DNA of 64,000 bases from Microbacterium esteraromaticum (GCF_900163815.1 NZ_FUKO01000022.1:114776-178775), one strand, 5' to 3'; shown: positions 55,561-63,953, numbered from the stretch's first letter. A program made the numbers and translations. The notes: a model not told the origin generated them from the sequence alone.

Positions 55561-56226
55561 GTGGCTGAGCGCAAGTCAGCGAGGCAACCGATCGCAGATC
55601 GGATGTATGACGTGCTGCTACATCAGTTCATGTCGGGGGAGCGTGGGGCGGGTGAGAGCCTGAACATTGGCGCGCTCTCTCGCGAGCTCGATGTCAGTCA
55701 GACGCCGCTGCGTGAAGCGCTTGCGCGCTTGGAGTACACGGGGCTTGTTCAGCGCGAGGCGCTTCGTGGATACCGCGTCGCACCAATGATGACGCGCGCC
55801 GAAGTCGAGCAGCTGAAGGAAGCGCGCCTTGTGCTGGAACCCCGTCTTGCGCATCACGCCGCGTTGCGAATCACGCCTGAGTTTCTCACCGCGTTGGACG
55901 AGAGCATGAACGAGTTCGAGCGTTCGGCGGATGCGGCTGACATGGAGACCGAAGGCTTTGACATGTACTGGCGCTCGGACAACCGGTTTCATGGACTGAT
56001 TGCGGAACAGTCGGGTAACCAGTTCTTGGCACTCGCCTACGCGGCGCTCAGCGGTCAGATTCAGCGGTTCCGACTCTTTTCCAAGTTTGGTCGCACGGGT
56101 GCGCGTCAAGCGGCGCCTGAGCACCGCGCGATCTTCGACGCGATCGCGGCGGGCGATTCGGATGCTGCGGCAGAATCGATGCGACTGCACGTTCTCGGTG
56201 CCACGGAGCGACTTCTGGGCAACTGA
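55561..56226 (+). CDS. GntR family regulator with FCD domain
   Basis: A 221-residue regulator. The GntR winged helix (residues 5-75, NIGALSRELDVSQTPLREALARLEYTGLVQREALRGYRV) is followed by an FCD ligand domain. The usual metal-ligand residues are visible: Asp and His in RSDNRFHGLIAEQ, His in PEHRAIFDAI and His in MRLHVLGATE. FCD regulators of this type bind organic or sugar acids. The GTG has GGGAGAG upstream. It is followed by the catabolic operon 75 bases later, with a dyad in between that it probably binds. Confidence 0.9.
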   Translation: MAERKSARQPIADRMYDVLLHQFMSGERGAGESLNIGALSRELDVSQTPLREALARLEYTGLVQREALRGYRVAPMMTRAEVEQLKEARLVLEPRLAHHAALRITPEFLTALDESMNEFERSADAADMETEGFDMYWRSDNRFHGLIAEQSGNQFLALAYAALSGQIQRFRLFSKFGRTGARQAAPEHRAIFDAIAAGDSDAAAESMRLHVLGATERLLGN

Positions 56227-56243
56227 ATTGGCAAGCCCACCGA

Positions 56244-56273
56244 TGGACAAGCCAACCTAGAATCCAATACTAT
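56244..56273 (+). promoter_or_regulatory. probable promoter of the acid-sugar operon
   Basis: TGGACA (56244-56249) and TACTAT (56268-56273) are separated by 18 bases. The -10 box lies within the left arm of the operator. TATAGT at 56271 is an alternative -10. Confidence 0.5.
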
Positions 56274-56291
56274 AGTTGATAGTATTGGATT
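56261..56291. promoter_or_regulatory. operator dyad with 13-bp perfect arms
   Basis: AATCCAATACTAT and ATAGTATTGGATT flank AGTTG. It ends nine bases upstream of the first operon gene and covers the likely -10 and start site. Its AT-rich composition stands out. Confidence 0.85.
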
Positions 56292-56300
56292 GGAGGTGCA

Positions 56301-57065
56301 ATGATGCAGGTACAACAGGCCGCGGGGCACTACACCGCGCACCCGCTCATTCACGGATTTCCGGGTAAGTCGAGCACACACGGCGCCTTTGGCTGGAGCA
56401 GCCTGTGGCTCCTCGACGATGGCACGCGCCGCGTCCTCGTCGACGCGGGGCAGCCCGCCTATATCCCGCTGATCCACGAGTCGCTCGAACGTCTCGGTCT
56501 CACCACGGCAGACATCACCGACGTTTTACTGACCCATATGCATTGGGATCACGTCGCAAACTTTACGATGTTCCAAAACGCCGTCACCTGGGTGGGCATG
56601 AAAGAGCTGGCATGGGCTGCGGAGCAGCCGGCAGGAACCAAGTTCATCCCCGACCTTCATGTGCAGGAGCTCATGCGCCGCACCGAACGTGTAGAGCGGA
56701 TAAGGCCCGGACAAGAAGTCCTGCCGGGAATCCACGCGATTGCCGCTCCAGGTCACACGCCACATCACCTGGCATTCTTCACCGAGCGCGCTGAGCAGTC
56801 CCTCATTTTTGCAGGGGACTCGGTGAAGAACATTCATGAGCTGGCCACAGCACGCGTCGACTCCACCATGGACGAAGACGCCAGCGTTCGCACGATCGAT
56901 CGCTTGCGTTCCCTTCTGACCGACACGAGCGCGGCTCTGCTGCCCGGCCATGATGTCGGACTCAGAATTGTCGACGGTGAGGTGCAGCGACTGCAAGAAC
57001 AGCGCGCTCAGATCAGTTTTTTTGCCGACGCACTGAGCCCTGAGAGCGACCGCAGCATCGGCTGA
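56301..57065 (+). CDS. metallo-beta-lactamase-fold hydrolase (possible lactonase)
   Basis: A 254-residue MBL-fold enzyme. The zinc motif THMHWDHV gives His79, His81, Asp83 and His84. Further ligands are His in APGHTPHHLAF, Asp in FAGDSVKN and His in LPGHDVGL. Homologues with this layout include quorum-quenching and sugar lactonases. By operon context it may open a sugar lactone made by the next-encoded dehydrogenase. GGAGG precedes the paired ATGs at 56301/56304. First gene of the operon. Confidence 0.87.
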   Translation: MMQVQQAAGHYTAHPLIHGFPGKSSTHGAFGWSSLWLLDDGTRRVLVDAGQPAYIPLIHESLERLGLTTADITDVLLTHMHWDHVANFTMFQNAVTWVGMKELAWAAEQPAGTKFIPDLHVQELMRRTERVERIRPGQEVLPGIHAIAAPGHTPHHLAFFTERAEQSLIFAGDSVKNIHELATARVDSTMDEDASVRTIDRLRSLLTDTSAALLPGHDVGLRIVDGEVQRLQEQRAQISFFADALSPESDRSIG

Positions 57066-57090
57066 GCCGGTGCCGCGAGAAAGGACAATC

Positions 57091-57876
57091 ATGACTTCTG
57101 TCCTCTATACAGGAGGCGCTGGTCGCATGGGCCGCGTGATTCGTGAAGGGCTCGCTGGGAAGTACGACCGTGTGGTCCTATACGTGCGCAGCGAGCCCAT
57201 CGAACCTCTCTTCGCCCGCGAGGAGGTCGTCGTCGGTGACCTCGGCGACCTGGAAGCCTTGACAGCGGCGGCCCAGGGTATCGACGTGATCGTGCACCTC
57301 GGCGCTGTCGCCGACGAAGCGTCATTTGAGCGGATCCGCGAGGTCAACATCGATGGCACGTACCACGTCTACGAGGCAGCCCGCCGGGCGGGGGTGCGTC
57401 GTGTCGTGTTCGCCAGCTCCAACCACATCATCGGTTTTCACCCCGCCTCGGAACGCCTCGACGAGACTGCGTCGATTCGCCCAGACACCTACTACGGGGT
57501 TTCGAAAGCGTTTGGCGAGGCAATGGCGAGCCTGTACTACGACAAATGGGGGGTGGAATCGGTGTTGCTGCGCATCGGAACCTTCCGACCTGCGCCCGAA
57601 GATGTGCGCCAGCTCGCGCTGTGGTTGAGCTGGAGAGATGGTGTCGAGCTGACTCGATGCGCGATCGAAAACGGCCCGGTGGGATGCCAGGTTGTTTACG
57701 GTGTCTCGGCAAACACCGATGGCTGGTGGGATGCGCAGGCCGGTTGGGCTGCCATCGGATTCACCCCGCAGGACAACGCAGCAGAGCACGCGCAGGACAT
57801 TGACCACAATGTTCCTGCCCCCAAATATCACGGCGGAGCATTCACCGCCTCCGAGTACCAAGGAGGAATCTGGTGA
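57091..57876 (+). CDS. NAD-dependent epimerase/dehydratase family, uronate-dehydrogenase-like
   Basis: A 261-residue short-chain-type oxidoreductase. The NAD motif TGGAGRMGRVIREGL lies at residues 7-21, the catalytic pair is Tyr135 and Lys139 (YYGVSK), and Ser is in FASSNH. The C-terminal VVYGVSANTDGWWD matches the pattern at the end of uronate dehydrogenases (Udh), which oxidise the anomeric carbon of an aldose or uronate to a lactone. D-erythronate dehydrogenase-type (DenD) enzymes are a related alternative. AAAGGA lies before the ATG at 57091. Confidence 0.8.
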   Translation: MTSVLYTGGAGRMGRVIREGLAGKYDRVVLYVRSEPIEPLFAREEVVVGDLGDLEALTAAAQGIDVIVHLGAVADEASFERIREVNIDGTYHVYEAARRAGVRRVVFASSNHIIGFHPASERLDETASIRPDTYYGVSKAFGEAMASLYYDKWGVESVLLRIGTFRPAPEDVRQLALWLSWRDGVELTRCAIENGPVGCQVVYGVSANTDGWWDAQAGWAAIGFTPQDNAAEHAQDIDHNVPAPKYHGGAFTASEYQGGIW

Positions 57877-58865
57877 ACGAAACCACCATGTCCCACGATG
57901 TCCTGATCACCACCGCGTTTCTTAGCCCGGGCGACGGTGTTGACGCCCTGCTGCGTGGTTCCGGTCTGACCACGCGTCATGAGCCGAACCTTGCGGCCCT
58001 TCCTGAGGGAGACCGTCGCGCACTCCTGGCACCCACACGCGCCATCATTGCGGGAACCCAACCGCTGACAGCAAATGACCTCGCCATGGCTCCGAACCTG
58101 CAGATCGTTGTCCGAACGGGCGTCGGGTACGACAGTGTTGACGTCGCAGCAGCAACCGATCAGGGGGTTCCTGTCTGTATCACGGCGGGCGCTAACCGGC
58201 AGGCCGTTGCCGAACATGTTTTCGCCCTCATGCTGAGTCTGGCCCGTCGTGTTCCCGAGAACATCGCCAACCTGGCGGCCGGGAGCTGGCAGCAGCTCAC
58301 GGGTCGCGAACTGCGCGGTGCGACGTTGGGTGTGCTGGGTCTTGGATCCATTGGAAAGGCCGTCGCCATGATTGCCGCAGGTTTCGGCATGAACGTCATC
58401 GCCTATGACCCGTACTTCGACAATGCATTCGCTTCGGCACACAATATTGCTCGTGCGGAACTCGACGACGTTCTTGCACAGGCTGATTTCGTGACGCTGC
58501 ACCTGTTCCTCGATGACTCGACGCGGAACCTCATCAATGCGGAGCGCTTGCGTCTCATGAAGAACGACGCGATCCTGGTGAACACGGCTCGTGGCGGCAT
58601 TGTCGATGAGGAAGCCGTGGTCGACGCGGTCCGTGCCGGTGTGATTGGCGGTGCAGCGCTGGACGTGTTCGAGCAGGAACCGCTGCCCGCAGACAGTGCA
58701 CTTCTGCACACGCCTGGCATTCTCGCGACCACGCACATCGCGGGTGCAACCCGTGAAGCTCGTGGTGAGTCTGGTCGCATGGCGGCCGCGAACGTTATCA
58801 GCGTGCTCGCGGGGGGCGATGCGCAGTTCATCGTGAATCCGGCATACCGAGAAGACGTCGCATGA
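57873..58865 (+). CDS. D-isomer-specific 2-hydroxyacid dehydrogenase
   Basis: A 330-residue NAD(P)-dependent oxidoreductase of the SerA/LdhA superfamily. The Rossmann loop is VLGLGSIGKAVAMIA near residue 150, with catalytic residues in NTARGG (Arg), DVFEQEP (Glu) and ATTHIAGAT (His). It may oxidise a 2-hydroxy acid such as an aldonate or tetronate to the 2-oxo acid. The GTG start overlaps the previous stop by four bases, so translation is coupled. Confidence 0.88.
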   Translation: MNETTMSHDVLITTAFLSPGDGVDALLRGSGLTTRHEPNLAALPEGDRRALLAPTRAIIAGTQPLTANDLAMAPNLQIVVRTGVGYDSVDVAAATDQGVPVCITAGANRQAVAEHVFALMLSLARRVPENIANLAAGSWQQLTGRELRGATLGVLGLGSIGKAVAMIAAGFGMNVIAYDPYFDNAFASAHNIARAELDDVLAQADFVTLHLFLDDSTRNLINAERLRLMKNDAILVNTARGGIVDEEAVVDAVRAGVIGGAALDVFEQEPLPADSALLHTPGILATTHIAGATREARGESGRMAAANVISVLAGGDAQFIVNPAYREDVA

Positions 58866-59668
58866 TCATCCAGTCATCGGGTGGCCAGCTCCGGCTGGCA
58901 GCCAACCTCAAATGGATGTACACCCAGCTGCCCTTCGAGGCGCGATTTGACGCGGCGGCGGCTGCAGGTTTCACCGGGGTTGAGTTTGCGTCCCCATACG
59001 AACTGTCGGCTACGCGCGTGCGAGAGTTGCTGGACAACGCCGGCCTCACGCAGGCGCTCATCAACACTCCCGCTGGTCCTGCGGGTTCCGCAACCGCCAT
59101 GGGCGCAGCCTATGTTCCGTCCGCGCAGGGCGTCTTCCGTGAGGGCGTCGAGCGCGCACTTCACTATGCAGATGTGCTCGGCGCCCCCACCGTTCACGTG
59201 ATGGCTGGCCTTCGCCCCGCGGATGCGGACCCAGAGTTCGCCTTTTCGACCTACGTCACCAACATTGGCTGGGCCGCTGCACAGGCTCGCGCGGCGGGCG
59301 TTCGCATCGTGCTCGAAGCGATCAACAAGCGCGAACAGCCCATGTACGGCTTGGCTTCGATGGAGACGGCGGCCGCGGTAGCGGAAGCCGTTGACCCTGT
59401 CACCGTCGGCGTGCTGTTCGACGTCTATCACGCACAGACCGACCGCGGAAATGTGATCGAACGGTTCGAACGACTGGCGCCAATGGTCAAGCACGTGCAG
59501 ATTGCCGATAACCCCGGCCGCGGTGAGCCAGGAACAGGCGAGATTGCGTACGAGAACGTGCTCGCACGGATCGCCGCCAGCGGCTACTCCGGATGGGTGG
59601 GGTGCGAGTATGGCCCCGTTGGCGACACCGATGAAGGCTTGAAATGGATCGAAAGGATCGTGCGGTGA
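58862..59668 (+). CDS. otnI: hydroxypyruvate isomerase-family TIM-barrel protein (OtnI-like)
   Basis: A 268-residue Hyi/OtnI-type isomerase with an AP-endonuclease-like TIM barrel. Signatures are LAANLKWMYTQLPFEARFD, LEAINKREQPMYGLAS and LFDVYHAQTDRGNV, and HVQIADNPGRGEPGTGEI carries the metal and substrate histidine, arginine and glutamate residues. Known relatives isomerise hydroxypyruvate or 2-oxo-tetronate to the 3-oxo form. Overlaps both neighbours by four bases. Confidence 0.88.
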   Translation: MIIQSSGGQLRLAANLKWMYTQLPFEARFDAAAAAGFTGVEFASPYELSATRVRELLDNAGLTQALINTPAGPAGSATAMGAAYVPSAQGVFREGVERALHYADVLGAPTVHVMAGLRPADADPEFAFSTYVTNIGWAAAQARAAGVRIVLEAINKREQPMYGLASMETAAAVAEAVDPVTVGVLFDVYHAQTDRGNVIERFERLAPMVKHVQIADNPGRGEPGTGEIAYENVLARIAASGYSGWVGCEYGPVGDTDEGLKWIERIVR

Positions 59669-60333
59669 CCGATGTGAAGATTGCTCTGATCAGTGCGACC
59701 CCGCTGGCCATTGCTCCTGCAGCGGCCGCGGTGAGCGCCGCAATTCCGAACAGCACGGTGTGGAATCTTCTCGATGACCGTCTGCTCGCCGACCTGAAGC
59801 AGCAGGGGGAGATGACGGGTCCACTCGCTGATCGGATGGACATCCTGATCGAGTCCGCGCTCGCCGGCGGTGCTGACGGTGTCTTGCTTACGTGCTCTCA
59901 GTACGGCGTGCGCGCCGACTACCGTGACCTCGCGACCGACGGTGTTGCCGTGTTTTCCGCAGACGGACCGCTCTTCAATGCGACGGTAAGGCTGGCCCCC
60001 GCGAGTGTTCTGCTCGTCGCGTCGCTTGAGTCAGCGGCTGCCGACAGCACCGCGCGCCTTAATGCTGCCTTCGCCGCTGCAGGAGTGGCGACCAGCATCC
60101 GTTCCCTAGTGGTGCCCGCCGCCGCCAACCCTCTTGCCGTTGACGAGTTGGTCGCGCACCTCTCCACGGCCATTTCTGAGGTGACCGAACCCTACGACGT
60201 GGTCGTGCTCGCGCAGTATTCGCTCGCCCCCGCGGCCGAGTCGCTGCGTGCACACATCGCTGTGCCCGTCCTCGACGGTCCTAGTGTTGCCGCTTCGCGC
60301 CTGCGCGACGCGATAGAGAGCGCACAACGATGA
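59665..60333 (+). CDS. aspartate/glutamate racemase family protein
   Basis: A 222-residue protein of the Asp/Glu/hydantoin racemase superfamily. One catalytic-type cysteine lies in LLTCSQYGVRAD near residue 82. The second cysteine usual in racemases is not visible, since its expected position reads VVLAQYSLAP. It may therefore be a decarboxylase- or isomerase-like member rather than a two-base racemase. GTG start coupled to the previous stop; it sits between otnI and otnK. Confidence 0.72.
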   Translation: MTDVKIALISATPLAIAPAAAAVSAAIPNSTVWNLLDDRLLADLKQQGEMTGPLADRMDILIESALAGGADGVLLTCSQYGVRADYRDLATDGVAVFSADGPLFNATVRLAPASVLLVASLESAAADSTARLNAAFAAAGVATSIRSLVVPAAANPLAVDELVAHLSTAISEVTEPYDVVVLAQYSLAPAAESLRAHIAVPVLDGPSVAASRLRDAIESAQR

Positions 60334-61553
60334 TTGGCGTCATTGCTGATGATGTGACGGGTGCAACCGATGTGGCTGCGGCCCTCAGCCGCGAGGGGTT
60401 GCGCACCCTGCTTGCCCTCAACGCGGAAACCCCCGTCACGGGAGATGCCGACGCGGTTGTGATCGGCCTGAAGACCCGCTCGATCCCGGCGGACGACGCC
60501 ATTGAGGCGAGCCTCGTAGCGCTGCGCACACTGCGGAACGCCGGCGCGACGCGCTTTTACTTCAAGTACTGCTCGACCTTCGATTCAACGGATGAGGGCA
60601 ACATCGGCCCCGTCACGGAGGCCCTTGCCCAGGCTCTGGGAGTGTCGACCGTGGTAACGACGCCCGCGGCCCCCGTCCACGGACGCACGGTGAATGACGG
60701 CAATCTGTATGTCTTTGATGTTCCGTTGCATGAGACGCACATGGCGCATCATCCGATCACGCCGATGCGTGACTCGAACCTCTCGCGCCTGCTGACGCCG
60801 CAGGTGCAGGGTGCTGTGACGACCCTGCCGCTTTCTGCCGTCCGCGAGGGGGCGGCGCTCGCGCACGCCATGATCGCCTCTGCCGAGAGCGCAGGTGTGG
60901 CCCACGTGATCGCAGACGCCGTTGACGCCGCCGATCTTGCGGTCATCGCCGAAGCCGTGGACACCGCCGTGCTGACGGCCGGATCCGCCGGTCTCATCGG
61001 CGCGATTGCCGCACGCCAGGTGCCATCCGGCCGCACAGTTTCTGCACCTCCCGCCGGACGCACCGCGATCATCGCGGGAAGCTGTTCGCGACGCACTCTG
61101 GAGCAGATTGCCGCGTTTCAGGAATCGGGCGGTTCCTCGCACCGCGTCGTGGCAGAAGCAGGCCAGACGGCATCAGAACTGGCTGACGCCGCGTTGACGT
61201 GGTGGGATGAACAGCCCGCAGACAGCTCAGCGCTGATCTACTCGTCAAGTTCGGCCGAAGAACGTGACGACGAACTGCCAGAGGCCGGTGAACTGTACGA
61301 GCAGGTGGCGGGAATCGTCGCTCACGGACTCGCGCAGCGTGGCGTGCAGCGCATGGTCGTCGCGGGCGGAGAGACGTCCGGTGCAGTGATCCGCGAACTC
61401 GGAACCACGGTTGCTGTTGTGGGGGATGAGGCTGCCGTGGGTGCGCCCTGGGTTCATGACGTTGCCCGTGGGGTGCACCTGGTGTTGAAGTCAGGAAACT
61501 TTGGCGACGTCGACCTGTTCACCTCTGTTGCAGGAGATGTCGGCCATGACTGA
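60330..61553 (+). CDS. otnK: four-carbon acid sugar kinase (DUF1537, OtnK-like)
   Basis: A 407-residue DUF1537-family kinase. The N-terminal substrate domain starts IADDVTGATDVAAALSREG and contains FKYCSTFDSTDEGNIGPV, the typical OtnK sequence. The C-terminal nucleotide domain carries IIAGSCSRRTLEQI and VAGGETSGAVIRELG. Known members phosphorylate 3-oxo-tetronate or related acids at O4. It overlaps the previous gene by four bases and otnC by eight. Confidence 0.9.
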   Translation: MIGVIADDVTGATDVAAALSREGLRTLLALNAETPVTGDADAVVIGLKTRSIPADDAIEASLVALRTLRNAGATRFYFKYCSTFDSTDEGNIGPVTEALAQALGVSTVVTTPAAPVHGRTVNDGNLYVFDVPLHETHMAHHPITPMRDSNLSRLLTPQVQGAVTTLPLSAVREGAALAHAMIASAESAGVAHVIADAVDAADLAVIAEAVDTAVLTAGSAGLIGAIAARQVPSGRTVSAPPAGRTAIIAGSCSRRTLEQIAAFQESGGSSHRVVAEAGQTASELADAALTWWDEQPADSSALIYSSSSAEERDDELPEAGELYEQVAGIVAHGLAQRGVQRMVVAGGETSGAVIRELGTTVAVVGDEAAVGAPWVHDVARGVHLVLKSGNFGDVDLFTSVAGDVGHD

Positions 61554-62184
61554 CCTGCGCGGAACTGTCGAACGAGTCGCGCACTCGATCCACAGGCGTG
61601 GTCTCACCCACGGGCGTACGGGCAATCTGGCTGTGCGCGAAGGCGATCACATTCTGGTCACGCCGACCGGTGTGAGCCTGGCCGATGTCTCGGGCGCTGA
61701 TCTGTCTGTGCTCGACGCCGAGGGTCATCACCTCGATGGTCCTCCACCGACGAAAGAGGCGTTTCTGCACGTTGCCGTGCTTCGCGCTCGACCGTCGGCA
61801 CACGCCATTGTGCACACGCACTCCGTGCATGCCGCGGCGCTATCCTGCCTGTCAGATCTTGACCAGGAAGACGCCCTGCCCCCGCTCACGGCGTACTACG
61901 GCATGCGCGTTGCGCCCCTGTTGGTCTTGCCGTACTTCGCCCCAGGAGACAAGGCGGCCACCTATGCCGTGCAGCACGCGGCTACGCGTTCGCACGCGCT
62001 GCTGTTGCGCAACCACGGGCCCGTGATCGCTGGCGTTGATCTCGACTCGGCGCTGGATGCGCTCGAAGAACTCGAACACACCGCGCAAATCTTCTTCCTC
62101 ACATCAGGGATGCGCACCGTACCCCTGACGACGCACCATCTCGCTGCCCTGCAGCCCCAGACCCCACAGGAGCCCAGCGCATGA
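61546..62184 (+). CDS. otnC: class II aldolase/adducin-family decarboxylase (OtnC-like)
   Basis: A 212-residue zinc enzyme of the aldolase_II family. It shows GRTGNLAVREGDHILVTPTG, zinc histidines in HAIVHTHSVHAAAL, and LLLRNHGPVIAGVDLD with a third His. YYGMRVAPLLVLPYFAPGD is OtnC-like. Known members decarboxylate 3-oxo-tetronate 4-phosphate to dihydroxyacetone phosphate. AGGAGA lies eight bases before the ATG at 61546; the gene overlaps the kinase by eight bases. Confidence 0.88.
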   Translation: MTDLRGTVERVAHSIHRRGLTHGRTGNLAVREGDHILVTPTGVSLADVSGADLSVLDAEGHHLDGPPPTKEAFLHVAVLRARPSAHAIVHTHSVHAAALSCLSDLDQEDALPPLTAYYGMRVAPLLVLPYFAPGDKAATYAVQHAATRSHALLLRNHGPVIAGVDLDSALDALEELEHTAQIFFLTSGMRTVPLTTHHLAALQPQTPQEPSA

Positions 62185-62855
62185 TCACGCTCTACAGCGG
62201 ACTCGTCGTTCGACAGCCGCTCGTTGAAGAACTCATTCCCGCATTCGAGGCCGCGACAGGGGAGCGCATCGTGGCAACGTTTGAGCCGACCACCGTGCTG
62301 CTCGATTTGATCGCCGGTGGCGAGCGTCCTGACCTGTTTCTGGGTGTTTCGGTCTCCGCGCATGACCTGGCAGCGCAAGGCATTCTGAGTGCGGAAACCG
62401 TTGCAGACATTGCCGTTTCAGCCGTCGGGTTCGCGCGGCTGCCGGAAACACCGGCGCCCCCTGCCGACACCGAAGAGGCGTTTCTGCAGTACCTGCGCGA
62501 CTCTCGCGTCGCGTACACGCTCTCTGGCGCCAGCGGTATCCACTTTATGAATGTGCTGCGCGAGCGGAACCTGCTCGATGTCATCGACGAGAACGCCGTT
62601 CGCTTTCCCGCGGGTCTCACCGCAGAAGCCGTGATCGACGGTCGTGCAGACCTTGCCATCCAGCAGGTTTCCGAGTTGCGCTCCGTGGCAGGGGCGCACG
62701 TGGTGGCTCCGATTCCGCACGCGCTGCAGTCGTACGGTCGCTTCGCGATTGGCGCTGGCGTTTCGGCCCCGGCATCCGCGCTCGCATTCGCGGCGATGCT
62801 CACCGAGGCACGCGCACAAGCCGCATTCGCGAGCGTCGGACTCAGCGCACCGTAA
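62181..62855 (+). CDS. ModA-like substrate-binding-domain protein without signal peptide
   Basis: A 224-residue protein with the fold pattern of molybdate-type periplasmic binding proteins (ITLYSGLVVRQPLVEELIPAFEAATGERI; LTAEAVIDGRADLAIQQVSEL). It begins directly with the first strand and has no signal peptide or lipobox, so it should be cytoplasmic. There is no transporter beside it. It might be a sensor or accessory enzyme of the pathway. The start is coupled to otnC by a four-base overlap. Confidence 0.72.
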   Translation: MITLYSGLVVRQPLVEELIPAFEAATGERIVATFEPTTVLLDLIAGGERPDLFLGVSVSAHDLAAQGILSAETVADIAVSAVGFARLPETPAPPADTEEAFLQYLRDSRVAYTLSGASGIHFMNVLRERNLLDVIDENAVRFPAGLTAEAVIDGRADLAIQQVSELRSVAGAHVVAPIPHALQSYGRFAIGAGVSAPASALAFAAMLTEARAQAAFASVGLSAP

Positions 62856-62905
62856 GGCTTCACTCTCACAACCTGCTGCGCGGATGCAGCGAAAAGTTAG
62901 GAATC

Positions 62906-63898
62906 ATGACGAAGAGAAAAGTGATTATCGACACCGACACGGGTGTTGACGACGCATTGGCGATCATGCTGCTTGCCGCAGACCCGGACGTGGAGATCCT
63001 TGCGGTCGTCAGCGTCTTCGGAAACTGCACGGGCGAACGCGCAGCAGACAATGCGCGATACGTGCTTGACACGTGTGGGCGCAGCGATGTTCCGGTATAT
63101 CGCGGAAGCGATGTGCCCGTTAAACAGGAACTGCGGCTGAACCCGGGCATTCACGGCGAAGACGGATTCGGTAACACCGGCTTGCGTCCTGAGATCTCCG
63201 TTGCGACCGAGCCCAGCGGTGTTGACGTCGTGCTCGAACTTGTGCGTCAGCATGACGGCGAGATCGACTATCTCGCTATTGGCCCGCAGACGAACCTTGC
63301 CCGCGCGCTGGAGAGCGAACCTGATCTGCTGCAGAAGCTGCGCAGCACCACGATCGTTGGCACGCTGGGGCCCGCGCTGTACCGCGACACGGAACCGTGG
63401 GCTGATCGCCGCTTCCGGGTCTCGCGCGACCCCAACGTGACGTTCGACATCGACGCCGCTGAAGCTGTCGCAGCTCACGAGGGTGATGTGACATGGTGTG
63501 GCCCCTACGTGACCCGCCAGGCGCTCGTTCCGGAGAACTTCTTCCTCGAGATCGCGGAGTCCACGGGGAACGCACCGGCCGACCTGATCACGAAGATCAG
63601 CGCAGATTACGCGGGCTTCTACAGCCGCTCGTACCCGCAACCAGGCGACGAGCGCGTCATGGGTATCAACGACAGTATGGCCGTCGCTGCCCTCCTGCGC
63701 CCTGATCTGATCACGGCATCGGTGCAGCGCCCGTTGCAGACGTTCCAAGATCCCGCGACGGGAGACCGCTACCTGGCCGGCGTGCACCCTGTAAAGGATG
63801 AGACGCGTCCCCTGCACCGCGTTGTGGTGGATATGAACTTTGACGGCGTTCTGGACATGATCGGCGAAACCCTGCGCCGCCCCCTTCCCTGGCGTTGA
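62906..63898 (+). CDS. nucleoside hydrolase (inosine-uridine-preferring family)
   Basis: A 330-residue nucleoside hydrolase. The calcium-binding N-terminal DTDTGVDDALAIMLL is at residues 8-22 and EILAVVSVFGNCTGERAADNA follows. YLAIGPQTNLARAL and the C-terminal VMGINDSMAVAAL residues complete the active-site region. Members split N-ribosides into base and sugar. It has its own ribosome-binding site 50 bases after the previous gene and precedes the terminator. In context, the sugar part may feed the pathway, but this is speculative. Confidence 0.92.
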   Translation: MTKRKVIIDTDTGVDDALAIMLLAADPDVEILAVVSVFGNCTGERAADNARYVLDTCGRSDVPVYRGSDVPVKQELRLNPGIHGEDGFGNTGLRPEISVATEPSGVDVVLELVRQHDGEIDYLAIGPQTNLARALESEPDLLQKLRSTTIVGTLGPALYRDTEPWADRRFRVSRDPNVTFDIDAAEAVAAHEGDVTWCGPYVTRQALVPENFFLEIAESTGNAPADLITKISADYAGFYSRSYPQPGDERVMGINDSMAVAALLRPDLITASVQRPLQTFQDPATGDRYLAGVHPVKDETRPLHRVVVDMNFDGVLDMIGETLRRPLPWR

Positions 63899-63907
63899 CC
63901 AGCAAAG

Positions 63908-63945
63908 AGAATGCCCCTGAACTCATCTGAGTTCAGGGGCATTCT
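63908..63945. terminator. perfect 18-bp hairpin at operon end
   Basis: AGAATGCCCCTGAACTCA and its complement flank TC. It begins 10 bases after the nucleoside hydrolase stop and lies between convergent genes. No T-run, so bidirectional or Rho-independent action is uncertain. Confidence 0.8.
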
Positions 63946-63953
63946 GGCTCTTC

